Positions 25,926 to 37,299 of a DNA stretch of 48,973 nt are shown one piece after another (position 1 is the first letter of the stretch; the number at the start of each line of letters is the position of its first letter). The position numbers were made by a program, and so were the translations under genes. The notes beneath the pieces are model-generated. The model was not told the DNA's origin, did not search any database, and worked only from the letters and a program-made list of their open reading frames with translations. The stretch comes from a bacterium (lineage in GTDB: Bacteria > Krumholzibacteriota > Krumholzibacteriia > Krumholzibacteriales > Krumholzibacteriaceae): the NCBI GenBank assembly GCA_020350885.1, contig CP070727.1, positions 155,866 to 204,838 of the forward strand, read 5' to 3'.

Positions 25926-27170
25926 ATGTCCGGTCACATTTCGTCTATTACCAGGTTTCTCGCTCCAGTTCTTTTTGTATGTTTACTGGCTCTCGTCTTC
26001 TCCTGCGGTGAACAGCCAACGGGGATCGTGCAGGAGCCCGGAGACGGCCTATCCGGAGTAGGCGAGATCGATCCGGGCGCCAGCGGGGGCTTTCTGCTCG
26101 GAACGGTCTCCGATTCTACCAGGGGACCGGGGCACATCGAGATCTGGGCGATGGGTGTCGCCTTCGATACCGCCAGCGGGATCGTCTCCTTCGATGTACA
26201 GCTCGTAAACCGCATGCGAACGAATATTCCCGCTCCGGTCCGTTTTGTTGTTACGCGAATCATACCGGTGAACATCGCCGTTGTGGGATTCGACGGTGTC
26301 ACGAGGGACGGATTCCCTTACTACGACTTCAGCTCGAAGCTCGGCGACGACAACGTCCTGGAGCCCGGCGAGAGCTCAGAGCCAGTCACGATGAAGTTCC
26401 ACACGGTCACCCCACGGTCCTTTGCGATCGGTTTCCGGATCGATCTGGGACCGCCTCCGGGCACGGGGATGATAGCAGGTGTCGTTTTCCGGGACGATAA
26501 CCGGAACGGCGTGAGGGATCGCTATACAAAACTGGATGAGCCCGGTATCCCGGGAATAACCGTCGCCCTCGAGAAAATCTCCAGTGACAGCGACAAGGTG
26601 ATTCTGCACGTACGCACCGATAGAAACGGCGAGTACCGTTTCGGGGGATTACGGGAGGGTGTCTACGAGATCTTCGTGGAAGCCTCCCCCCAGTATTGGG
26701 AGATCACCTCGCCGAATCCACTCCTCGTTACACTCATAAAGGGACCTGATGGGGAGGTCCAGGATTTCCTCGGTGCGAACTTCGGGCTCTACCCCTTGTA
26801 TCCGCCTGTTCCCGACAACCTGTTCGGGCCGATCCTGGTCGGTCCGGCCTCCCCCTACGGAACGCTTGTGGATTCGACCTTCACCAATCCGCCTTCCGTG
26901 CTACCCGTGGTGTTTCATTACTACCTCGAGGTTACGGAGCCGCCATGGGAGGGACCGTACCCCGTGGTCATCGACTCGGCCTCGGCCTGGATCAATGACG
27001 TATTGGTTTACGAATATAGCAAAGCCACGCCCCCCGACACGATCGCTTTCGCTCCCCGGATAATTCGACTTCGTGACAATCTTGTGCATGTGGGGGAGAA
27101 CAAGATCCGGCTGTTCACAGACGGACCGCAGCGATCCGCGTTGATGTGGCGGGTTTACAGGAAACCTTAG
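25926..27170 (+). CDS. Lipoprotein with an SdrD B-like (prealbumin-like) domain
   Basis: 414-aa surface or periplasmic protein. ATG 25926 is chosen with GGGAGG 8 bases ahead; GTG 25917 lies within that site. The leader ends LALVFSCGEQ, giving lipid attachment at Cys27. Residues about 55-175 are a beta-rich domain. About 181-290 are an SdrD B-type repeat: AGVVFRDDNRNGVRD (calcium-binding style acidic loop), GIPGITVALE, TDRNGEYRFGGLREGVYEI and DFLGANFGLYP. The C-terminal 120 residues form another sandwich-like region. Likely structural or adhesive. The same repeat type recurs in the large pilin at 37706-40690. Confidence 0.82.
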   Translation: MSGHISSITRFLAPVLFVCLLALVFSCGEQPTGIVQEPGDGLSGVGEIDPGASGGFLLGTVSDSTRGPGHIEIWAMGVAFDTASGIVSFDVQLVNRMRTNIPAPVRFVVTRIIPVNIAVVGFDGVTRDGFPYYDFSSKLGDDNVLEPGESSEPVTMKFHTVTPRSFAIGFRIDLGPPPGTGMIAGVVFRDDNRNGVRDRYTKLDEPGIPGITVALEKISSDSDKVILHVRTDRNGEYRFGGLREGVYEIFVEASPQYWEITSPNPLLVTLIKGPDGEVQDFLGANFGLYPLYPPVPDNLFGPILVGPASPYGTLVDSTFTNPPSVLPVVFHYYLEVTEPPWEGPYPVVIDSASAWINDVLVYEYSKATPPDTIAFAPRIIRLRDNLVHVGENKIRLFTDGPQRSALMWRVYRKP

Positions 27171-27198
27171 GTTGTGCACCGTCACCGTGTGATTTGTA

Positions 27199-27663
27199 TC
27201 AGTTTCTCGATCCCCCGATGCGATAGGTGAAGCTACAGGGGTCGGGATTGGGACAGCCGGGGTCCTTCCTGATATCGGCACCGAACATCCCGTAGAAGTG
27301 ATTTGTATCGGTGAATCTGATACTGAACGTGATCGTTTGGTAGGAATAGCAGTCGGGTGGATCGACGGGGATGGTTGTTTCGGGTGAGGTGCCTGTTCCG
27401 GTCGCGGTGAGCGAATCCCAATCACCGGGAAATCCCGCAAAATTTATCGAATCACCGACGACAGTGACGTTGACCACGGTCCCGGGCGGTACGGGGATCA
27501 CGCAGTCGTTCGATACGAGTGTGTCTGTGATCATAAACGCCCCGCTGTAGGGGGATTTGTCGTCGTCGTCATCATTTTTCGTGGAGGGGCCCGTGGGGCC
27601 ATCGTCGAAGCAAGCGGGCAGTACGAGTATCAAGATTATGAGAAAGACAAGTGCCGTTTTCAT
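27199..27663 (-). CDS. Small lipoprotein of unknown function
   Basis: 154 residues from ATG 27663 (MKTALVFLIILILVLPAC), chosen because AAGGAG lies 8 bases ahead. The lipobox LPAC gives a lipidated Cys near residue 18. An acidic linker (KNDDDDDKS) follows, then a beta-rich domain with several Cys (DCVIPVPPG, PDCYSYQT, DPGCPNPDPC), probably disulfide-bonded. It ends TYRIGGSRN. Convergent with the preceding lipoprotein gene, 28 bases apart. I do not recognise the family. Confidence 0.72.
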   Translation of the reverse strand: MKTALVFLIILILVLPACFDDGPTGPSTKNDDDDDKSPYSGAFMITDTLVSNDCVIPVPPGTVVNVTVVGDSINFAGFPGDWDSLTATGTGTSPETTIPVDPPDCYSYQTITFSIRFTDTNHFYGMFGADIRKDPGCPNPDPCSFTYRIGGSRN

Positions 27664-27938
27664 TGTATGTGCTCCTTGTAGAGATGTTCGTGAGACACCC
27701 CCATGAATCATTTGTGAATAGCTGATGTTCGCAGGGCGGCCTCCCTGGGATCAGACGTTTCCATCCGCCCAAAAGCTCATCCCTCGAAATATGTGACGGC
27801 GTTCATCGCTATTTTGACACAACTTTTCCCGGGAATCTTCGGATATTGCCTTCCAGATTTACACCCGCTTCGGCTTTCCAAACTTGTTCAGTAGCTGCAT
27901 ACAGTGTACCATACAGCTTGCATTGGAATGGGGAATCT

Positions 27939-28861
27939 ATGGCTGATAAACACATACTGATCCGCGACAGCGAGGCGTGGGATGCGATCGAGTTGTTTCT
28001 TGCCTCCGCCGTCGCCGCGGTTCTGGTTATCAGGGGCTACCTGGCAATTACCGGCTATCCGAAGATCGGCATGGGTGGGTTGCATATCGCGCACATGCTC
28101 TGGGGCGGCATGTTCATGCTGGTGGCCCTGCTCCTGCTTCTTATCTACTGGAATCCATCGATGCGCCGTTTTGCCGCATTCCTGGCCGGCATCGGTTTCG
28201 GCACCTTCGTCGATGAAGTGGGCAAGTTCATAACACACGATAACGATTATTTTTATAAACCGGCGCCGGCTCTCATGTACATCATCTTCATATCTCTATT
28301 CCTGATGGCTCGATCGATCCTGGGAGGCAGACCGCAGAGCGAGGAGGAGCATGCATTCAATGCCGAGCTTCGAAAACATATACCGGAGACGGAGACGGCA
28401 TTTGGAACGAGAGTCAACGTCTATTTCCAGTTTCGCCAGCGGCTCAATATTACGTACAGGAGAATCGTACTGAACAGATGGTTCTCGAGGGTGTTGATCA
28501 TCGGGTTCGTTATTGTAGGATTGAGTGGTTTGTTAACGGTGATAACGAATATCATCGAGCGGAATTCGACCGACATCAGTGTCTCATTCATCCAGATGAT
28601 CGCATCGACGGGGAGCATGGTCTGCATCTGGCTCGGTATATGGCGTCTGCGTACATCCCGTCTCGGGGCCTATACATGGTTCAAGCGCTCGGTGCTCGTG
28701 AATATCTATCTGACCCAGATTTTCATCTTCTATCATTCACAATTCAGTGCGCTGGGCGGGCTGCTTGTCAATGCCCTGGTCTATGTGGCCCTTCGCTATA
28801 TGATCTCGCGCGAGGAGGGCCCGGTTCAAGTACTTACCAATAACTCTACGGGGAGGTACAA

Positions 28862-28865
<4 letters not shown>
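27939..28865 (+). CDS. Conserved integral membrane protein of unknown function
   Basis: 308 residues from ATG 27939 (MADKHILIRDSEAWDAIELF), preceded by a TGGGGAA ribosome-binding site; an in-frame ATG at 27846 adds a non-conserved-looking stretch. Six or so transmembrane helices. Conserved-looking motifs are GGLHIAHMLWGGMFMLVALLL (about 45-65) and IGFGTFVDEVGKFITHDNDY (about 85-104), rich in charged residues inside a membrane protein and suggestive of a transport or enzymatic site. I know of similar uncharacterised proteins in Actinobacteria and Cyanobacteria but no assigned function. Its stop overlaps the start of the amidase gene (ATGA at 28862). Confidence 0.7.
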
Positions 28866-30544
<1,679 letters not shown>

Positions 30545-30671
30545 ATCCAACGCCCGGCACAATCTTCTTTTTTTCGGGCGCACACTTCGAGTATGGTGTT
30601 GTGTGACAGAGCATGTGAGATGCCTGTACCGGGAGGTTCCCGGGCCGTCTTACGAGACATTCGATACGGAT

Positions 30672-32297
30672 GTGACAGTGTTGAGGGAAAAAAGAGTATC
30701 AGTTGTCGTTCTGATCGCTGTAGCGGTAGTCGCATTCTTTCTGAGGGCGCACCATATCGGCTATCCCCCGATCGGCTACCATTCGATGAAAGAGGTCCAT
30801 TACCTGTCGGTGGCCAAGGGGTATATGGATCACGGTGACTTTTTACACAAACGCGTGCTCTATTCAGGCCTGTCGTCGGGGCCGGGGTACATAGAAGGAT
30901 TCCCGCAGTTTCAATTCCTGCCCCTCATATATTTCGCATTATGGAAAGTGTTCGGTGTGCATGTGTGGATCGCCCGGTTTGTCGTCATCCTCTTTTCGCT
31001 CGGCACGATCGTGTTTGTCTACAAGGTGTGCAGGGAGCTCGGCGGGAGCGAGGAGGTCTCGCTCCTTGCTTCCGTTTTCATGTCGATAATGCCGATCTCC
31101 GTGTTCTTCGGACGCAACGTTCAGCCCGATGCCGTTGCGCTGTTCTTCATTCTCATCTCACACTACTTCTTCTTGAAATGGGCGGCGGGATTCAGCGCCA
31201 GGCACCTCTTTTATTTCTCGCTCGGGCTATTCATGGCCGCAATCGTCAAGGCGACATTCCTGTTCCTGGTCATCCCTGTGCTGTTTGTATTCCCCTATGG
31301 AATGATGGCCGAGCCGCATATACGGCGAAAGATTTACAAGCAAATGATCGTACTTGCACCTGCCCCGGTGCTCGTCTTTTTGTGGCTGTTATTCACGAAG
31401 TCGTTGCTCACGGCGGGAGGCACACTGATACCCTTCGACCGGATGCTTCTTCCGGAGTCCTTCACTCTCGCTTACTGGCGTGTCCGGTTTCCGATAATAT
31501 GGAAATACATCGGCGAGAACTATACCTTCGTCTATTTCAGCTTCTTTGTCGTGAGCCTATTCTGGTGTGCTTTGAATTTCAAAATGAGGCTCTCGAAATA
31601 TATCATCGGATCTGCGGTTACAGCACTTCTCTATTTTTTGCTCATTTCGGATTTTGCCGCCCGGCACAGCTATTACCATTTCCCGTTTTTACCCATGGTA
31701 TGTATCGGTCTTGCGACGGTGCTGAGCGAAGGTGTGGATGTCATACGCTTCGATAAGCGCAGATACTTGAAGTACGTAATTTTGGCTGCGATTATTCTTC
31801 TTACCGCTCCGTCTGTTAAGGGAAACATCGACAAACATTTCGACAAGTTGATGCTCGGTACCGATGTGGCGGGGAGGTATATCAGGGAGCGTGGATTGCC
31901 GTCAGACAGGATATTCATCTCCTACGGATCTCCATCCGATACGCGGTTCGCCGGCTACAGGACGCAGTTTTACGGAACATTGTGGGAGGCGGGAAGGAGG
32001 GGGGCTCTGCTGCCGGCCGATTTGGAGAAGCTGCAGTTCTGCGAGAAAGAACTGGGCTTTCGCTGGATAGTGTTTTACAAGACCGATTGGATTGGTGCCG
32101 ACAGGCATATTCTGAATTACATCACAGATACCTATTCCATCGTGCAGGCTGGATTCAAGGAAGACGAATTGCTCTATTACTTATTACTGAAGGGCGGAAA
32201 GGTCGATCTGGGACGTGTTAATGATATCGAGAAGCAGTTCGTCGAGCGGTACGAATTCAGTTTCGGCCACATTGATGTGTATGTCAAGGAGCCCTGA
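30672..32297 (+). CDS. GT39-like integral membrane glycosyltransferase
   Basis: About 541 residues. The frame is open from 30486 but overlaps the amidase there. The likely start is one of GTG 30672, GTG 30678 or TTG 30681, just ahead of REKRVSVVVLIAVAVVAFFL, the first helix; no strong ribosome-binding site decides between them. The first loop GYPPIGYHSMKEVHYLSVA is of GT39/PMT type, followed by about ten more helices. A soluble C-terminal region of about 130 residues begins with DKHFDKLMLGTDVAGRYIRE. Probably transfers lipid-linked sugars to an envelope target. Third such protein in the window. Confidence 0.78.
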   Translation: MTVLREKRVSVVVLIAVAVVAFFLRAHHIGYPPIGYHSMKEVHYLSVAKGYMDHGDFLHKRVLYSGLSSGPGYIEGFPQFQFLPLIYFALWKVFGVHVWIARFVVILFSLGTIVFVYKVCRELGGSEEVSLLASVFMSIMPISVFFGRNVQPDAVALFFILISHYFFLKWAAGFSARHLFYFSLGLFMAAIVKATFLFLVIPVLFVFPYGMMAEPHIRRKIYKQMIVLAPAPVLVFLWLLFTKSLLTAGGTLIPFDRMLLPESFTLAYWRVRFPIIWKYIGENYTFVYFSFFVVSLFWCALNFKMRLSKYIIGSAVTALLYFLLISDFAARHSYYHFPFLPMVCIGLATVLSEGVDVIRFDKRRYLKYVILAAIILLTAPSVKGNIDKHFDKLMLGTDVAGRYIRERGLPSDRIFISYGSPSDTRFAGYRTQFYGTLWEAGRRGALLPADLEKLQFCEKELGFRWIVFYKTDWIGADRHILNYITDTYSIVQAGFKEDELLYYLLLKGGKVDLGRVNDIEKQFVERYEFSFGHIDVYVKEP

Positions 32298-32335
32298 ATC
32301 GGATGGCTATTCGGTGATTGTCTTCCGGGACGAAA

Positions 32336-33517
32336 TCAATACGATTGACGTCGTACAATGCCGTGTTCTAGTAGAATCTCGAGCAGCTTATACGCCCAAT
32401 ATCTGTTGAATGCAGGGGTATAGTGTCCTCCGCTGTGATCGTTGATGGCATCTTCTGTGAAGTCCGTCATCCCGGGGAATTGTCCGAGGTTCACGACCTC
32501 GTTTCCCTGGCTGGGATTCGATTGATTCAATATCTCGTTCATCTCACCGATATACCAGCCGGGGGTTGTTGGTACCGTCAGATGAAAGATCTTCATATTC
32601 CTGTGACTGGTCATATAATGGATGAAATCGATCCCTACGAGAATGAGATCCCTTTGAAGCGTCGTCAGGCTTTCACGTTCGATCGTCCTTCCAATGGAGT
32701 AGTCTTCCTCTGAGATATCCATGAAGCTGACGATGTGACCATCAAATTCAACAGTAGATGGAAATTTCTTCTCATGCATATTAAGTTCATGCACCAACAG
32801 TACGTCTCGAAGATGTGGTTCCCTCTCTACACTGGCTTCGTACCTATCCGCTCGCGGAGCCCGTTCCGATCGTATTCCGTCTACTGAGTAGGAGATGAAA
32901 TTAACGATATGGAATGGGCTTTTCGCTTTGTTATTACGGTTACGTGTGTTCCAGAGGTCGAGATGGTATCCTACCGACTTGATGTTATCCACCGCATCGT
33001 TGTGTGCATGCGCAACAATGATTGCCGCGATGCGGACTTCCCGGTGTCTCTTCAAGAACTGTTTCAGTCGATAATAATACTGTAGGGTGCCGAATCCTGT
33101 GGCTCCCAGATTCAAGACCCTGAGATTCCGGTTAGAAGCATCGGAAAGGAGTTCGTCCAGGTATGAACAGCATGTTTCGTTTGTCGATACACCCCATCCG
33201 AAGATGTAAGAGTCGCCGCAGAGGATTACCAATCCCTTGCTGAGATCGGTTTCTCCTAAGGTACCGAGACGATTGCCTTCGTTGTCCGTCCTTATGTCTA
33301 TCTTGAAATCTGGACCGTAGAACGTGTGATCGAGATTGGCAGACGGTTTCCAACCCAGCTCATCGTCGGCGAGAAAGAATTCCGGACGTTTACGGTACAT
33401 GTCACCATAGGCGAGTCGTAGAATGATTTCAAAGAGAGCGAGGGCCATCATCAGGCCGATGATCACAATTGCTGTATTCCGGAATGCATTCTGTCGTGTC
33501 AATGGGTATCCTCTCAA
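32336..33517 (-). CDS. Membrane-anchored SGNH/GDSL-type hydrolase
   Basis: About 393 residues with an N-terminal anchor (AIVIIGLMMALALFEIILRL). Block I is VILCGDSYIFGWG (Ser nucleophile) and block II LNLGATGFGTLQYY. Block III is AHAHNDAVDN, and a DHSGGHYTPA region near the C-terminus supplies the Asp/His candidates. Start uncertain: TTG 33517 overlaps the stop of the upstream ATPase gene (TTGA) with GGAG 9 bases ahead, while TTG 33502 has AGAGGA 6 bases ahead and removes five residues. Either way it is a TTG start coupled to the ATPase. Substrate unknown. Confidence 0.82.
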   Translation of the reverse strand: MRGYPLTRQNAFRNTAIVIIGLMMALALFEIILRLAYGDMYRKRPEFFLADDELGWKPSANLDHTFYGPDFKIDIRTDNEGNRLGTLGETDLSKGLVILCGDSYIFGWGVSTNETCCSYLDELLSDASNRNLRVLNLGATGFGTLQYYYRLKQFLKRHREVRIAAIIVAHAHNDAVDNIKSVGYHLDLWNTRNRNNKAKSPFHIVNFISYSVDGIRSERAPRADRYEASVEREPHLRDVLLVHELNMHEKKFPSTVEFDGHIVSFMDISEEDYSIGRTIERESLTTLQRDLILVGIDFIHYMTSHRNMKIFHLTVPTTPGWYIGEMNEILNQSNPSQGNEVVNLGQFPGMTDFTEDAINDHSGGHYTPAFNRYWAYKLLEILLEHGIVRRQSY

Positions 33518-36273
33518 CTCTGTTGTCTCCGCAGGCGCTTGAACACTTTCATCACCTCGAAGATAAATAGATAGACACCACCGGAGCCGATCACAAACAG
33601 CCAGTCGGTGGAAGTCGGTGGGGCGAAACGGAGGAAGTCACGTATGAACGGAATGTGTATGGCGGCAGTCATCAGACCGATCGAGCCGAGAATCGAGAGC
33701 AGAAGAATCCTGTTTGAGAAGAAGTTGCGGCTGAAGAGTGACATGTAATCATACCGCCGGGAAAGGATGTTGACAAACTGACAGAAGGCGATCGTGAGGT
33801 AGGCGGTCGTTGTTGCACGTGCATACAGAAGCGGATCGGCGGCGTCCACGGAGAACACGATACCATTTCGGTACATGAAGAGGGCGTAATTGGCGAATGA
33901 GAGAACACCGATCATGAGGCCCAGGAATATCACCTCAACAGTCGACCACCGGTTGACAATATGTTCGTTCAGATCCCGCGGTGGGGTTTTCATGACCTCC
34001 GATGGCGGCGGATCGTATGTAAGGAAGGTCAGCGGCATGATCTCTGCCAGCAGGTCGATAGCGAGAATCTGGATGGCGAGAATCGGAATCGCCCAGTTCC
34101 TGAGCGCCACGGCAGTGAGTCCGAGCAGTACGACGAAGAGCTCGGCGGCGTTCGTGGTAAGTGAGGCGAGGACCGTCTTTCGGAGATTGTTGTAAATCGT
34201 CCTGCCCTCTCGTACGGCATCGACAAGTGTGGGGAAGGAGTCGTCGAGCAGAACGAGTTCGGCGGCCTCCTTTGCGACGTCGGTGCCGATCCGTCCCATA
34301 GCAACACCGATGTCCGCCTTCTTGAGCGCAGGTGCATCGTTCACACCGTCCCCCGTGACGGCTACGACCTCGCCGTTCTTCTCGAGGAGTTCGACTATGC
34401 GGAGCTTGTCCTCGGGATCGACCCGGGAGAAGATAAGGGAGGTCTTCTCCTTCATGATTCCGCTGAGATCACCGTCATCCATCCCCTTGAGCTCGCCACC
34501 GGTGATCACGGGCGACGGGCGGCTCGATTCGGAGAGGCCGATCTCCGTCCCGATTGCCTGTGCCGTGATGGCGTGGTCGCCGGTCATTATGAATGTTCTG
34601 ATACCGGCTTTGTGGCATGAATCGATTGCCTCCCGAACGCCCTCCCGGGGTGGGTCCATCATGCCCGTAAGGCCGAGAAATACCACATCCTTCTCAACCT
34701 CTTCGAGAACGTAGTCTTTGCCGTTCGGTTCGAGCGGCCGGTAGGCGATGGCGAGCACACGTAGCGCCTGCTTCGAAAACTCTTCCACGGTCGACTTGAT
34801 CGTTTTTTTGTCTTCGTCGCTTATCGATTCGGCCTTTCCGTTGCGATAGATGCTCTTGCTGATCGCCAGCACACTGGCCGGCGCCCCTTTCATCGCGAGT
34901 TGCCGGCGGTCGCCGAACTGACGGACCGAGCTCATGAGCTTTCGCTCCGAGTCGAACGGAAACTCCTGCAGTTCGGGATTCTCCTCGTCCTCCGTCGGCG
35001 AGCGCGTGCCAAGCTTTGTGGACATCGTTACGAGCGCCGACTCGGTCGGATCGCCGACAGGGTACCAGCCAGCGTGATCGTCGTCGGGTTGGTGTATCTC
35101 GGCGTTCGAGGCCATGGTGGCTGCATCCATCATGATCTCGATCTCATCTATCCCGGCCTGGTCGACCTCGGAGCCGTTCTCATCGAGCAGATCGCCCTTC
35201 GGCTCGTACCCTGTTCCTGTCATCGTATAGTGTTTTCCGTTGAACCAGAGTGCGGTCACCGTCATCTCGTTTTTCGTCAACGTCCCCGTCTTGTCGGTGC
35301 TGATCACACTCGTCGATCCGAGTGTCTCCACGGACGGCAGGCTTTTCACGACGGCGTGGCGGTCGGCGAGCCGTTTGCTCGTCGTCGACAGGGCTACGGT
35401 GACCTGGGCCGGAAGCGCCTGGGGCACGAGTGCGACAGCGATTCCAAGGGCGTATACCATACTCGTGAAGAAGCTGAATCCCTGCCAGATGGCCACCACG
35501 AAGAGGATCGCCCCGATGATGACGACGGTGAACGTTAGCCAGCGGGCGAGCATTGCGAGTTCCCGTTCGAGCGGTGATTTCACCTCTTCTGTCTCTTGCG
35601 TCATGTCGGCGATCTTACCCATCTCCGTCGCCATCCCCGTATTTACGACGAGCCCCGTCGCGCTGCCCGAAGTCACGCTGGTCCCCATGAAGGCTATGTT
35701 GTCGCGATCCCCGAGACCGCACTCCTCTTTGATGGCGTTACTCGTCTTCCCCTGGGGCATCGACTCGCCGGTGAGGGCGAAATCGTCTGTTCGAAGATCG
35801 AACGATTCGACGATCCGGATATCGGCGGGCACCTTGTCGCCAGCCTCGAGGCGTATGATGTCGCCGGGTACTAGACGATCCTGCTGGACCTCGGTGAGCT
35901 CTTTGGCACGCAGCACCTTCGCCGGCGACATGATGAGGTTTTTCAGGCTTTCGAGGATACGACTGACCTTGTATTCCTGGACGAAACCGATGATGGCGTT
36001 TATCACGACGATGATGAGCATAACGGTGGCGTCACGGTAGCTCCCGATTGCAAACGAGATTCCGGCGGCGGCGATAAGAACAATGACGAGAAGATCCTTG
36101 AACTGTGAGAGGAAGAGAAGCCACTTGGGGACACCGAGATCCGTGACGAGCTCGTTGGGACCGTATTTGCGAAGACGTTTCTCGGTTTCCTCGGGCGAAA
36201 GCCCCTCCACGGTAGAACCGAGATCGTCGAGCGCCTCTTGAACGGTCATGCGGTAGTACGGCTTGTCACTCAT
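33514..36273 (-). CDS. P-type (P2-like) cation-transporting ATPase with atypical ion-site residues
   Basis: 919-aa P-type ATPase that pumps cations using ATP. TGES loop at 168-171, phosphorylation site Asp327 in SVISTDKTGTLTKN, nucleotide domain with KGAPASVL, hinge TGDGVNDAPALKKADIG, and ten helices with an N-terminal cation-ATPase domain (residues 8-80). Sequence is closest in style to Ca2+-ATPases (SERCA/PMR1). However, the helix-4 motif usually PEGLP reads PQALP (284-288). In helix 6 the usual N-x-x-x-D before GLP reads DLLAEIMP. These residues coordinate calcium in SERCA, so the transported ion is uncertain. An inverted repeat (36292-36327) lies in its leader. Confidence 0.88.
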   Translation of the reverse strand: MSDKPYYRMTVQEALDDLGSTVEGLSPEETEKRLRKYGPNELVTDLGVPKWLLFLSQFKDLLVIVLIAAAGISFAIGSYRDATVMLIIVVINAIIGFVQEYKVSRILESLKNLIMSPAKVLRAKELTEVQQDRLVPGDIIRLEAGDKVPADIRIVESFDLRTDDFALTGESMPQGKTSNAIKEECGLGDRDNIAFMGTSVTSGSATGLVVNTGMATEMGKIADMTQETEEVKSPLERELAMLARWLTFTVVIIGAILFVVAIWQGFSFFTSMVYALGIAVALVPQALPAQVTVALSTTSKRLADRHAVVKSLPSVETLGSTSVISTDKTGTLTKNEMTVTALWFNGKHYTMTGTGYEPKGDLLDENGSEVDQAGIDEIEIMMDAATMASNAEIHQPDDDHAGWYPVGDPTESALVTMSTKLGTRSPTEDEENPELQEFPFDSERKLMSSVRQFGDRRQLAMKGAPASVLAISKSIYRNGKAESISDEDKKTIKSTVEEFSKQALRVLAIAYRPLEPNGKDYVLEEVEKDVVFLGLTGMMDPPREGVREAIDSCHKAGIRTFIMTGDHAITAQAIGTEIGLSESSRPSPVITGGELKGMDDGDLSGIMKEKTSLIFSRVDPEDKLRIVELLEKNGEVVAVTGDGVNDAPALKKADIGVAMGRIGTDVAKEAAELVLLDDSFPTLVDAVREGRTIYNNLRKTVLASLTTNAAELFVVLLGLTAVALRNWAIPILAIQILAIDLLAEIMPLTFLTYDPPPSEVMKTPPRDLNEHIVNRWSTVEVIFLGLMIGVLSFANYALFMYRNGIVFSVDAADPLLYARATTTAYLTIAFCQFVNILSRRYDYMSLFSRNFFSNRILLLSILGSIGLMTAAIHIPFIRDFLRFAPPTSTDWLFVIGSGGVYLFIFEVMKVFKRLRRQQS

Positions 36274-36291
36274 GATCTCTTCTTATGGAAG

Positions 36292-36327
36292 AATAATCCG
36301 TAGCTTGCGTTTCCAACAAGGATTATT
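36292..36327. repeat. 8-bp inverted repeat in the ATPase leader
   Basis: AATAATCC (36292-36299) and GGATTATT (36320-36327) with a 20-base gap, 19 bases ahead of the ATPase start. Possible operator or leader hairpin. Confidence 0.45.
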
Positions 36328-36362
36328 ATGTTGCGTTCATCGGGTCTGCTTCTACCGATTAT

Positions 36363-36418
36363 TATAGGTATAATCCCTCATTTTTACTCGAATAGGTATA
36401 ATCACTCATTTTTACTCA
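36363..36418. repeat. Two tandem copies of a 28-bp unit
   Basis: Units at 36363-36390 and 36391-36418 share AGGTATAATC, then one variable base, then CTCATTTTTACTC. They differ at only a few positions. Each contains TATAAT. Function unknown; a regulatory repeat is possible. Confidence 0.7.
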
Positions 36419-36679
36419 GAATGGAAAATAATTGCCACCAACACAATCGCAAAATGAGCGCAAGCGTAAATTAAATTTTACAACCTAAGCCATACTCGTG
36501 TGCCAACCGACGACTACCATCACAGCCAATTTTTTGTATAACCGTCATATTTTATTGACATTTTCAAGATATTAATTTTGCTGAATATTATTTGGCAAGA
36601 CGTTACGGGAAGAACGTCTTCCAGCCGGTTGTAATCAGATATGTACACATTTCGAGTCATCATTCAACCGAATGCATGA

Positions 36680-36695
36680 AGGCATGATATTTGCG
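36680..36695 (+). promoter_or_regulatory. Sigma54-like promoter of the minor-pilin operon
   Basis: GGCATGATATTTGC at 36681-36694 has GG and GC separated by the required 10 bases and matches most of the consensus TGGCACG-N4-TTGCW (GGCA, G, TTGC). The T before GG and the last base differ. Pilin genes are often sigma54-dependent through PilR-type activators. The leader would be about 120 bases. Confidence 0.5.
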
Positions 36696-36825
36696 AGATC
36701 GAGGGTAGCAGGAGCGAAGAAATGAAAGTTCGATATAGAACAAGGATACGATCGAGAAGATGGAGCAGGAAAGGGCTACATTTTGAAATAGTAATCGTTC
36801 CATGACGTAGAATGAGCGGGTGAAT

Positions 36826-37299
36826 ATGAACTACACGAAAAGAAGAAACACGGGATTTACCCTGGTAGAACTGATGATTGTCATCGCAATAATCGGTCTC
36901 ATAGCTGTGGTGTCAATCCCGGGATATACCCGATTCCGCCAGAGCTGGAAACTGAATGGGGAGACACAGCAATTTGCGAGTGCCTTAAGAACCGCCCGTG
37001 GTACAGCTGTTATGAAGAATATAGATGTAGTTTTCACCTTCGACATTGACCATGACACGTACTCTTATTTCGAGGATACAAACAGGAACGGCAGCTTGGA
37101 TAATAACGAATATATGAGCTCGACGTACGAGCTCTCTCCCGGCATCGAAATCGCCGCTCATACCTTTTCCAGTGCGATACTGACCTTTGGATCGAAGGGA
37201 AATACCAGACAAAGCGGATCAATAACAATAAGGAACAGTTACAACAATACAAAACGGATAAGGGTTTTCGGGGGTACAGGTAATATCAATGTGGAATGA
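36826..37299 (+). CDS. Minor pilin, GspH/FimT-like
   Basis: 157-residue type IV prepilin from ATG 36826 (GTG 36820 is an alternative two residues upstream). Leader MNYTKRRNTG is followed by FTLVELMIVIAIIGLIAVVS, with Gly at -1, Phe at +1 and Glu at +5 for cleavage and methylation by prepilin peptidase. The globular part has an acidic loop DTNRNGSLDNNEY of calcium-binding style. It belongs to the FimT/GspH minor pilins that help start pilus or pseudopilus assembly. First gene of a four-pilin operon; its end overlaps the next gene. Confidence 0.88.
   Translation: MNYTKRRNTGFTLVELMIVIAIIGLIAVVSIPGYTRFRQSWKLNGETQQFASALRTARGTAVMKNIDVVFTFDIDHDTYSYFEDTNRNGSLDNNEYMSSTYELSPGIEIAAHTFSSAILTFGSKGNTRQSGSITIRNSYNNTKRIRVFGGTGNINVE

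Larger units (their letters stand above)
36274..36825. other. AT-rich 552-base divergent intergenic region
   Basis: No gene seen. It separates the ATPase gene (-) from the pilin operon (+). It contains the inverted repeat 36292-36327, a 28-bp tandem repeat 36363-36418 and a sigma54-like promoter 36680-36695. An isolated TTGACA at 36555-36560 has no suitable -10. Confidence 0.7.
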
